Below are positions 59,701 to 64,000 of a stretch of 64,000 nt of DNA, one piece after another. Position numbers and translations under genes: made by a program. The stretch is from Schistosoma mansoni (taxonomy: Eukaryota; Platyhelminthes; Trematoda; Strigeidida; Schistosomatidae), in contig NC_031502.1 of assembly GCF_000237925.1 (NCBI RefSeq), positions 17,544,909 to 17,608,908 of the forward strand, in the 5' to 3' direction. The notes beneath the pieces were generated by a model. That model did not search any database. It was not told where the DNA came from and saw nothing but the letters and a program-made list of their open reading frames with translations. Every line of letters begins with the position of its first letter. Positions within the stretch are counted from its first letter, which is position 1.

Positions 59701-60084
59701 CGTGAAAAACATTTGATTCCAGGTGTACATCCTTTAATGATTAGATTAGATTTTTTAATAATTATGACAATATTGTACGTCAGTTCAAAATGATTAATCA
59801 TTGTTTGATTACTCAATAATTCCAAACAATCCATTGAAGTAATCGTACTGACTAAAACAGATTCTGGACTAATAAAACGCAGTGCGTAATCCTGTACACA
59901 AAAAGATTTATTTTCATGTAAACTCAACACTACATACTTGAGCTGCATTCAGTTTATCAGCAGTTCCGCATATTTTAAGTTTATCTTGCAATAATGCCGC
60001 AGATACACCATAATAATTTTCAAGTCGACAAAATAATACGTCCAGATTTTCGGTCGGATATGGAATGGTAACATAAACTGACAT
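41799..60084 (-). CDS. NYN-domain ribonuclease, N4BP1/KHNYN/Regnase-like, six exons
   Basis: Exons in transcription order are 60084-59938, 59891-59414, 52226-52112, 48909-48697, 47495-47388 and 41913-41799, giving 391 residues. All junctions are GT-AG and in phase; introns are 46, 7187, 3202, 1201 and 5474 nt. Residues about 85-121 look KH-like (VIIIKKSNLIIKG, then TLHLLESF) and about 127-170 may be UBA-like. From 234 the NYN/PIN nuclease runs RPIIIDGSNVSFA, HGKQKEFSVQGI, FKKRGHKDIVIVIP, TPSR, YDDR, VVISNDQYRDL, then LLPEDPYGPKGPSL. The acidic residues equivalent to Regnase-1 D141, D225, D226 and D244 are D240, D316, D317 and D335, so it should be an active endoribonuclease. The KH-like plus NYN order matches N4BP1/KHNYN rather than ZC3H12, and no CCCH finger is seen. 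Human N4BP1 is about twice as long. A TTTTAG lies 12 nt before the ATG. The substrate is unknown. Confidence 0.88.
41876..43083. repeat. 1.2-kb near-identical direct duplication, copy B
   Basis: Partner of 37437-38644. This copy includes the intact start of the last exon of the NYN ribonuclease gene, and its RTE part continues without a break to about 43335, so it is probably the source copy. Confidence 0.93.
42570..43340 (-). pseudogene. RTE LINE fragment in intron 5
   Basis: The minus strand reads DDIVLFGEDTDKT-like sequence near 43310, FRMRFSSSKCRMSLQDWLAS, SPELMIGSKVVERIDRL, and later MNLHQLRWLKHALHMSIHRL. These are RT end and C-terminal region. Stops and frame changes are present. Confidence 0.8.
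43735..44050 (-). pseudogene. weak RTE-like LINE fragments
   Basis: The minus strand has HVRPPTPSEVEKAVD-like sequence near 43870, which resembles the region before the RTE reverse transcriptase. At 43738-43790, TGCTGTGGGCGGTCTATGCT and AACAGGCGTAAGTGA resemble, on the plus strand, the SR2-like ORF end also seen at 63.92 kb. Confidence 0.45.
44158..44182. repeat. AT microsatellite
   Basis: ATAT repeats in intron 5 of the NYN ribonuclease gene. Confidence 0.9.
44183..45125 (-). other. intronic DNA, nothing recognised
   Basis: Part of intron 5 of the NYN ribonuclease gene, without recognised repeats. Confidence 0.4.
45126..45656 (+). pseudogene. SR2-like LINE fragment (linker to RT start)
   Basis: The frames read SNSRTRAENVRAQAKYSETN, ADKQKYMGELATTAEKAARE, LYDTTKKLAGRCSKPERSV, then EELLNRPAPLNTPDIEATHT and EEIKMAIEQIKNGKAAGPYY, ending abruptly in EVTANMLRLLCQS. 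One frame change separates the two halves. Confidence 0.8.
45657..45790 (-). repeat. copied 126-134-bp RTE piece at a junction
   Basis: Nearly identical to 43191-43316 and in the same orientation (minus-strand RT motif IVLFGEDTDKS). It sits exactly between the SR2-like fragment on its left and a plus-strand RTE fragment on its right, without the rest of the 43-kb copy. Confidence 0.8.
45791..46765 (+). pseudogene. RTE LINE 3' half
   Basis: Begins at the RT core (LEYADNLVLFGEDADKMQSL) and runs through FGMRFSPFECKLLLQD, SEVVERVDNFTYLETLISP, LPLRVENTRKLL and RWLSHVLRMPEHRLPRRAMM to the ORF end (SSSLKP), the 3' UTR and a CTGACTGACTGA tail at 46755. YADD has become YADN, and stops and a deletion at about 46230 are present. 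It is a 5'-truncated copy. Confidence 0.85.
46766..47387 (-). other. intronic DNA with R1 terminus
   Basis: Within intron 5 of the NYN ribonuclease gene. The segment 47127-47217 (TTTATTTATTTTAACACATA, then ATTGGTACAAAGGGGCACCA) is the terminal 90 bp of repeat family R1, in the same orientation as the 61-kb copy. Confidence 0.6.
49702..49754 (-). ncRNA. hammerhead ribozyme in left arm
   Basis: The minus strand reads TAAAGC, CTGATGA, GGATCTAATC, GAAA, ACAATACTGT, TC, GCTTA. The invariant core CUGAUGA...GAAA and the cleavage-site UC are intact. Helix II is short and imperfect, as in Penelope-type hammerheads. It differs from the right-arm copy in the stem III sequence. Confidence 0.75.
50138..50184 (-). 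mobile_element. 47-bp SINE 3' end with target-site duplication
   Basis: ATCAGAAGGGGTTTTGTGGA and the following bases match the 3' end of the Sm-alpha-type SINE at 31383. The piece is flanked by the 12-bp repeat AATTTTCACTTA (50126-50137 and 50185-50196), so it is a severely 5'-truncated insertion inside the Penelope remnant. Confidence 0.82.
50300..50352 (+). ncRNA. hammerhead ribozyme in right arm
   Basis: CTGATGA at 50309-50315, GAAA at 50326-50329, a palindromic stem III region ACAATATTGT (50330-50339) and the cleavage dinucleotide TC at 50340-50341, followed by GCTTA pairing with TAAAGC upstream. Predicted cleavage is after 50341. Confidence 0.78.
50361..52111 (-). other. intron 3 DNA including an SR2-like 5' UTR piece
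   Basis: At about 51000-51320, minus strand, the sequence TTACTGCCGGTCCTAAGCCC and GAGGGTTGGCCATAGAGTCA corresponds to the 5' UTR of the SR2-like copy at 62.5 kb. The rest is unassigned. Confidence 0.6.
52970..52980. repeat. target-site duplication, left copy
   Basis: AGGATGGTCTG, repeated exactly at 56902-56912, bounds the full-length RTE element. Confidence 0.9.
52981..56901 (+). mobile_element. full-length RTE-clade LINE with intact ORF
   Basis: A complete 3.9-kb insertion flanked by the 11-bp duplication AGGATGGTCTG. It has a 5' UTR of about 0.66 kb, one long ORF, a 3' UTR of about 190 bp and a (CTGA)n tail instead of poly(A), as known for RTE elements. It lies in intron 2 of the NYN ribonuclease gene, antisense to it. 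Resemblance is to the SR2/SR3 (Perere-3) group of Schistosoma. It is the reference for the fragments of this type elsewhere in the window. Confidence 0.93.
53324..56704 (+). CDS. RTE LINE polyprotein: endonuclease and reverse transcriptase
   Basis: An uninterrupted 1126-codon frame. The in-frame ATG at 53639 has a strong Kozak context (CACCATGG) and begins MANDSSARN, giving 1021 residues; it is the more likely start. The endonuclease has HIGAFNVRT, CCVSETRIQD, VVAGDFNAQVGS and LDSDHALIRARI (Mg-dependent nickase motifs). The reverse transcriptase has LKRGKAAGPDGLAPEVFKYG, HRGISLTNIASKILA, QAGFRPGRGCIDHIF, VFLDLKAAFDSIDREVLW, SGVRQGCPLSPFLFNFI and catalytic YADD at residues 847-850. The C-terminal domain carries GCETWPLRVEDTRRL and RWLGHVLRMPEHRLP, ending SSLKP. 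All motifs appear intact, so the copy could be retrotransposition-competent. Its product would copy the element RNA onto nicked chromosomal DNA. Confidence 0.93.
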   Translation: MKNGANTKTTHKKVVCDRPQAVVPWALRSRSQVIKTTSNPISFSGTSRRILPRCGQPGSDNCPHTSNNTQDHCIHNQSPSSLPTIPSTLTFNTKLPVPVSSSSVTMANDSSARNTVPGLLKPRSKLHIGAFNVRTLCQIGQQASLAKTLESRTIDVCCVSETRIQDPSVVIHLTSPRQNGQPTKYTLRVSGDPLASSRGLAGVGIALSTRAEQALLEWIPVNSRLCAVRLNGSVRTRKDKDTRRCLFVVSAYAPTDCSHDEVKDDFYRKLSELLQKAKRSDIVVVAGDFNAQVGSLNQTERHLGGCFSIPAQRTDNGDRLLQLCSDNRLFLASTNFKHKERHRLTWRPPAPNQRWTQIDHIVISHRWRGSIEDCRSYWNTCLDSDHALIRARICLHLNGRRKITLRRPIRIELEDEKAKCGFQKQLSSHLGSSVNETDPDAAWKDIRTAVETAVTSISHLNHRAPKNQWISFKSISLMDSRKLIPSGSEHDEERKQIRSRLTKSLRNDREQWWATKAKEMEKAAAVGNTRQLFRLIKETGIKKPSVSETISEKDGTLICSQPKRLERWAEHFKEQFSWPSATAQLPTIPRKPEWNIEVGPPTLLEVQKAISNLKRGKAAGPDGLAPEVFKYGGPILAIRLTNILAKIWETDVIPSDWSQSLIVPIYKKGSKSSCDNHRGISLTNIASKILASIIIGRLTKTRELQTRENQAGFRPGRGCIDHIFTIRQVLEHRHAYRRPTIIVFLDLKAAFDSIDREVLWQCLSLKGVPEKYINLLKALYSNTISRVRAYGELSYDFTTSSGVRQGCPLSPFLFNFIIDLLLQITLSSTEFTGIDLLPGGPLSDLEYADDIVLFGEDAGKMQSLLLELSNNARMFGMRFSPSKCKLLLQDWPASTPELRIGSEVVERVDNFTYLGSLISPNGLVSDEISARIQKARLAFANLRHLWRRRDIRLSIKGRVYCAAVRSVLLYGCETWPLRVEDTRRLLVFDHRCLRNIARICWDNRVSNSEVRRRVLGDDGKSVDEVMNLHRLRWLGHVLRMPEHRLPRRAMMTSIGDGWKRVRGGQTKTWHQCLKSLTSSLSHVGRCRLPGWGPRDYRNQWLETLCDMARNRSQWRRCIHSLSSLKP
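56902..56912. repeat. target-site duplication, right copy
   Basis: AGGATGGTCTG, exact repeat of 52970-52980. Confidence 0.9.
56913..57572 (-). other. intron 2 DNA, nothing recognised
   Basis: Unique-looking AT-rich sequence within intron 2 of the NYN ribonuclease gene. Confidence 0.4.
57573..57940 (+). repeat. dispersed repeat family R1, copy 2
   Basis: From about 57626 to 57925 it is nearly identical to the reverse complement of 61060-61357, with a handful of differences. It lacks the (TTTA)n-proximal terminus that the 61-kb copy has. Confidence 0.88.
58085..58770 (+). pseudogene. internally deleted RTE-like LINE
   Basis: The left part reads LKLASFNVRILMQIEQQIGL and LKIDVCCLSET (endonuclease start). 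About 60 nt further on, the sequence becomes the ORF 3' end (RGGQTRMWNRFVKSL, then NRSQ..RCIHSLSFL) followed by a 3' UTR with TGCATAAGTGTGCCAGGCTC-type RTE sequence. About 2.5 kb of endonuclease and RT are missing. Confidence 0.8.
58771..59413 (-). other. intron 2 DNA, nothing recognised
   Basis: AT-rich, with no recognised motif. The donor GTGAGC of exon 2 is at its right edge. Confidence 0.4.
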
Positions 60085-60975
60085 ATTTCACCCTTGCTAA
60101 AACATACTACATACTACAAGAGTTTAAAAAAGATAGAAAAGATAAAATCTATGGTAGTAGTTTACATACAAGTAGTTATAATATAACCATACAAACTCCA
60201 AGATAATTTCAGAGAAGTGGAGTATCTAATAAAAACATACAGCGTGACACAAATATCTATCAAACAAAGATGCTATAACAGTATCAGTGTAGAGGGATGA
60301 AATTTTAAAAAGTGAATGCTGAAAAGTCCTAAATGGTGATAGTATTAATGACAACGACAAATAACAAACGTTGAATAAAATAGTTGGGAAAGAATGTATG
60401 TATGATTCAATTTGGGAAAATTTACATACGACTAACGAGTCCCATGTAGGAAAAACTGTGTGTTTAAAGTCTTATTGCTAAGCATGATTCAAATACATTA
60501 TTAACTTGTAGCGAGGTCATGTCAAGACATTCGCTCAAGTTGCATATAAGCCACCGGAGAGTGATTAAAATTTGATCCTGAATAATAAAAGTGGAAAAAC
60601 AAACATTTGCAAATAAACCTCCGCTTGTAGTTAGAATCGCTAACCTAATAATAAGCAAAAGCGCTTCTCTCAAAGTATATATTCGATTGTGCTGATACAT
60701 GGGTTTTAAAATTTCAAACTTTGAGAGAACTGAACAGTAATCTTTTGTTCAGTGAATCTTTTTTGTCGTGTTAGAATTTTTTCCATTGAAGAAAGCTTCC
60801 TCATATCTTGCTTTCAAGCCTTTATGTGAAGATGAATCTCCAAGACATGAGTTTAATGTTTCAACTGCAGTTTATGTAAAAATGCAGAGAGGAATAAATG
60901 AAATTTGCAACTACTTTATATCGTTATACAGTCACGAATATGTCCGTCATTCCCTAATCTACGTTACTTATAATC
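60085..60975. other. 5' flank of the NYN ribonuclease gene
   Basis: On the minus strand, GTAGTATGTTTTAG at 60097-60110 is a good splice acceptor just upstream of the start codon. It could be used for cis-splicing or spliced-leader addition. A plus-strand frame at 60768-60998 and a minus-strand frame at 60464-60700 have no recognised homology. Confidence 0.4.
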
Positions 60976-61510
60976 ATTTATTTATTTATTCAACATAAAC
61001 ATTGATACAAAGAAACACCAAATATATACGCGCCACATAAATCACTTGATTTGTGTGAGGGCTATGATATTGTCCGAGTGCCCAAACCGAAGCAGGTGGT
61101 ATTCTTAGGGGTTCACACCCCTAGCCTTTGACCTAGAGATCTAATCCATAAGGTGATGGAGCAACCTTAGGAGATGCGATCCCATGGTGACCGGTGACCA
61201 GCAATAGTTTCATACGCTATTTGTTATCTCAGGATCCTGAAGTCCATGTACACTATTGGTTTGGAATCAAGGTTTCCCAACTTCTCTAGGTGGAATTTTC
61301 GCACCCACTAGCTCGGATAAGGTGTTGGACATTCACTTTTCGTCCTCTCGATTTCAAAAATAATATTGCTGTTGCGAGAAGGCAATGAGTAGGACTTACC
61401 TAACAGTGACTGTATACATGTGGTTATGTAGGAGCATTTTGAGAGAAAGAGCGTATTCTCCTCACCTTCAACCGTACCAGTGCAATTGGGAGTACTAATA
61501 TATTCGGATC
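60976..61510 (-). repeat. dispersed repeat family R1, longest copy
   Basis: Read on the minus strand, it runs from GGTACGGTTGAAGGTGAGGA near 61490, through GAGAGGACGAAAAG and GGTCACCGGTCACCATGGGA, to a terminus of TATATATTTGGTGTTTCTTT and AATAAATAAATAAAT. The (AAAT)n end suggests a non-LTR retroelement or SINE 3' end. No coding frame was recognised. Confidence 0.8.
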
Positions 61511-62445
61511 GAGTACGACAAAACCCCGGGGAAAAGTATACACTAATAGGGTTCATTCTAACATATGACAGTCAAGGATGGTCCTTAGTGTATGGAATAA
61601 AAGACGTAGTGAAATTCTTATTTCCTCGTAAAAAATAGTATACTTTTGTTTATTTGTTTGAGTCTTGTAAGGCTTTTATTCTAGGTCCAGTAAAAAACTT
61701 AAACTGAGAGTTAGTTGGTATAGTCATAAATCTTTTATATTGGGTTTATTCCAACCATATTTTATCTTTACTTTATTTTTAACCATATTATCCATTACAT
61801 TCGATAAGACTATAAACTAGAGCTAACTACTGAACTTGATGAACACGTGGATTTGAAGTTCGAGGAATGGTAAAGATACGATAAAAAAGTAGTCATTGGC
61901 TATAAAATTCCCTATATTTGCTAACGTGTTTGAGTATGAAAAAGCCCTCCATTGAGGCAGTGCCACTTATTAACTTTGAGCGATAAGTGTCACAACGAAA
62001 TCAAGCAACAAATTGTCTAGCTTCTCAAATGGACATTCGAGTAAGAAACCTATGAAACTTAAAGAGAACAGGTGGGAGACATAACCTTTAGCATCAGCAA
62101 CATAACCCTCGTATATTAAAAGTTAGCTTGCCAGGATAGTTGTAATTCTCTAAAGAGCTATATGTTTCAAAAGAAAACACCTGACTGTCTGGTCATGACC
62201 AGCAATAAACAGAGGTTTAAACCTTATCCGTTACCACCAACCATCTACAGGGTTTGCGTTTGAAAACAGACTTTGAAAGCAAAAAGCGGCACAAGTTCTA
62301 ATTGATTTCAGGCATCGTGAGATATTACATCCTTCATGTAGTTAGCATCCTCCACATATTTAAAGCAATCAGGAACAACCGTATTTGTGAAATACAATAA
62401 ATCCGTTACATCTCGCTGCTTTCTTATCAGTTACATACAAGCTCA
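61511..62445. other. no gene recognised
   Basis: AT-rich sequence without frames or repeats I recognise. Confidence 0.4.
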
Positions 62446-63975
62446 ATGGGGTAACGTCATACACATATTTACTAATCATTAGGTCTATCGACAACTCCGC
62501 CGGTAGCTCTTCTAGAGTTACTGCCGGTCCAAAGCCCGTGTAAAGAAGGAGGGTTGGTCATGGAGTTAGCGACCCCATCCCGTAGAAAACTAACTCGCTA
62601 AAAAGGACGCTAACCAGGAAACATAATTCAAACCATTTAAACTCTGCCCTCCAAGTTGAAGGAAGAATTACGAAGCCTCAGGATGAAAGCCGAGATTCTT
62701 CGGAAGTCACGAGGCTGATGCTCCTTCTAACAACTAGAGCAACAAATTTTATAGGTACATGGAACGTCCGGACACAAAGGAAAAAGCAAGGTCCTCAAAT
62801 ACAACACTGAGAACAACAACCCAATCACACTTGGTGGAGAAACTCTGGAAGATGTGGAAACATACACGTACCTGGGAAGCATCATTGATGAACAAGGAGG
62901 ATCTGATGCAGACGTAAAGGCGAGGATTGGCAAAGCAAGGACCGCATCCCTACAATTGAAGAACATATGGGACTCAAAACAACTGTCAGCTAATTTCAAA
63001 GTGAGAATCTTCAATACGAACGTCAAGACAGTTAGTTCTACTGTACGGAGCTGAAACGTGGAGAACTACTACAACCATTGTCAAGAAGGTACAAGTATTT
63101 ATAAACAGTTGTCTACGCAAAATACTCAACATTCATTGGCCGGATACCATCAGCAACAGCATTTTATGGGAGAAGATAAACCAGCTTCCAGCTGAAGAGC
63201 AAATTAGGAAAATACGTTGGAAGTGGATCAGTCATACGTTAAGGAAATCGCCGAACTGCAGCACGAGGCAAGCCGGAAGGGAAACGGAAAAGAGGAAGGC
63301 CAAGGAACACATTACGCCGGGAAATAGAAGCAGATATGAAAAGGATGAATAACAACCGGAAAGAACTGGAAAGGAATGTTTGCGACGGGGTTTGGTATAT
63401 CTTGTGGCTGAGTGGATGCCTAGTTAATGTATGGCATAAGACCGCCAATCAGAGAGCAGCGAATCATCGATTGGAACAGTGACACACGAAAACCGTACGA
63501 GCAGTCTAGAGTGCTTATCGATCCTGCTTCTGCCTAGCCCAGCCAGTTAAGTCCAGAACACCAATAGCAGCCTCTGCGATATGAATCATTATTCTCAAAC
63601 ATACTGGGTTTATGTACCAAACAAACTGACCACATCGTACCATAAAATAGAAAATAACATTTGTAAAAGGTTTGGCCAAATGTGGCTGTGAATAAGGGGA
63701 ACAGTAATCAATAGACTGAGTATAACTCAAGAATGGTAAATTGTATAATATTACTTCATAGGTCAAAATAAAGCTTATGATAAGAGGAACACGAATACGA
63801 ATATTTTAGTTACTTAACAAATATACAATAGGAAATATTTATATCACATTGGTCCATAAATAGCCATCAAAGTTACCATTCATAATTCTCCACGGGACAT
63901 AACAGGGTTGGATGGAGAATGCTGGTGGGCTGCTTATGCTCCTGCACAAGGGGTAACAGGCGTAAGTCTATCGAT
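62446..63975 (+). pseudogene. internally deleted SR2-like LINE with insertion
   Basis: A 5' UTR (about 62490-62750) and the first endonuclease residues (FIGTWNVRT, 62753) pass directly into the end of the RT (KVLKYNTENNNPITLGGETL, then VETYTYLGSIIDEQGGSDAD), the C-terminal region ([45 protein letters not shown]) and [14 protein letters not shown] at 63375. An LTR-like insertion follows, and the ORF end resumes as GWRMLVGCLCSCTRGNRRK at 63912-63966. The missing middle is the main endonuclease and RT core. The AETW sequence marks the SR2-like family. Confidence 0.85.
63381..63904. mobile_element. possible solo LTR fossil in SR2-like LINE
   Basis: About 520 bp interrupt the SR2-like ORF. The insertion begins near TGTTTGCGAC, ends near GGGACATAACA and holds an AATAAA around 63766. 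This is compatible with a solo LTR, but no clear target-site duplication was found, so the family is unassigned. Confidence 0.4.
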
Positions 63976-64000
63976 ATTTTCTCTAAACAAGGCGGGACAA

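Noticed and set aside
60768-60998. Plus-strand 76-codon frame as a head-to-head neighbour gene
   Set aside because: No homology, no splice-consistent extension, and it ends in the AT-rich R1 terminus; kept only as a note.

Overview
The window is eukaryotic and almost certainly from a schistosome (blood fluke). It is AT-rich and intron-rich, with only three recognisable host genes in 64 kb. It is packed with flatworm retroelements: RTE-clade LINEs of the SR2/Perere-3 type, CR1-like LINEs of the SR1/Perere type, Ty3/gypsy fossils, a Penelope-like remnant, and Sm-alpha-type SINEs carrying a hammerhead ribozyme. Introns of 32-46 nt near the 5' ends of genes, followed by introns of several kilobases, are also typical of schistosomes. 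All host gene models were built by eye from splice signals, reading-frame phase and family motifs. No transcript data were available.

Layout: (1) 783-4130 (+), a five-exon coiled-coil gene resembling CCDC169. (2) 4.1-16.2 kb, no confident host gene; a dispersed repeat (5.6 kb), a LINE fragment (7.1-8.5 kb, -), gypsy fossils (10.4-10.9, 13.0-13.6, 15.9-16.2 kb) and an RTE copy (10.9-13.0 kb, -). (3) 16.2-26.2 kb, two CR1-like LINEs head to head. The minus copy (16.17-20.43 kb) is nearly intact. The plus copy (21.3-26.16 kb) is decayed and carries an RTE fragment and a solo LTR. Between them lie perfect palindromes and a 31-bp tandem repeat. (4) 26476-34993 (+), a four-exon RING plus TRAF-type zinc finger ubiquitin ligase like RNF41/NRDP1. 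Its 5.4-kb intron holds inverted RTE pieces, a 200-N assembly gap and a hammerhead-bearing SINE. (5) 35-41.8 kb, LINE and SINE debris plus one copy of a 1.2-kb near-identical duplication whose other copy is at 41.9-43.1 kb. (6) 60084-41799 (-), a six-exon gene for an N4BP1/KHNYN/Regnase-type NYN ribonuclease with all four catalytic aspartates. Its introns hold a full-length RTE LINE with an intact ORF and target-site duplication (52981-56901), a Penelope-like remnant with paired hammerhead ribozymes (49694-50360) and many LINE fragments. (7) 60.1-64 kb, upstream flank with an inverted near-identical repeat and an internally deleted RTE copy.

The three host genes do not form an obvious pathway. 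Two encode RNA- or protein-turnover factors: an endoribonuclease with a KH-like and possible UBA-like N-terminus, and a RING E3 with a candidate SUMO-interacting motif. The rest of the sequence is a layered record of retrotransposition in which young elements sit in older ones. LINE family names (SR1, SR2, Perere) are used as likely relatives only; exact family assignment needs alignment to a repeat library.
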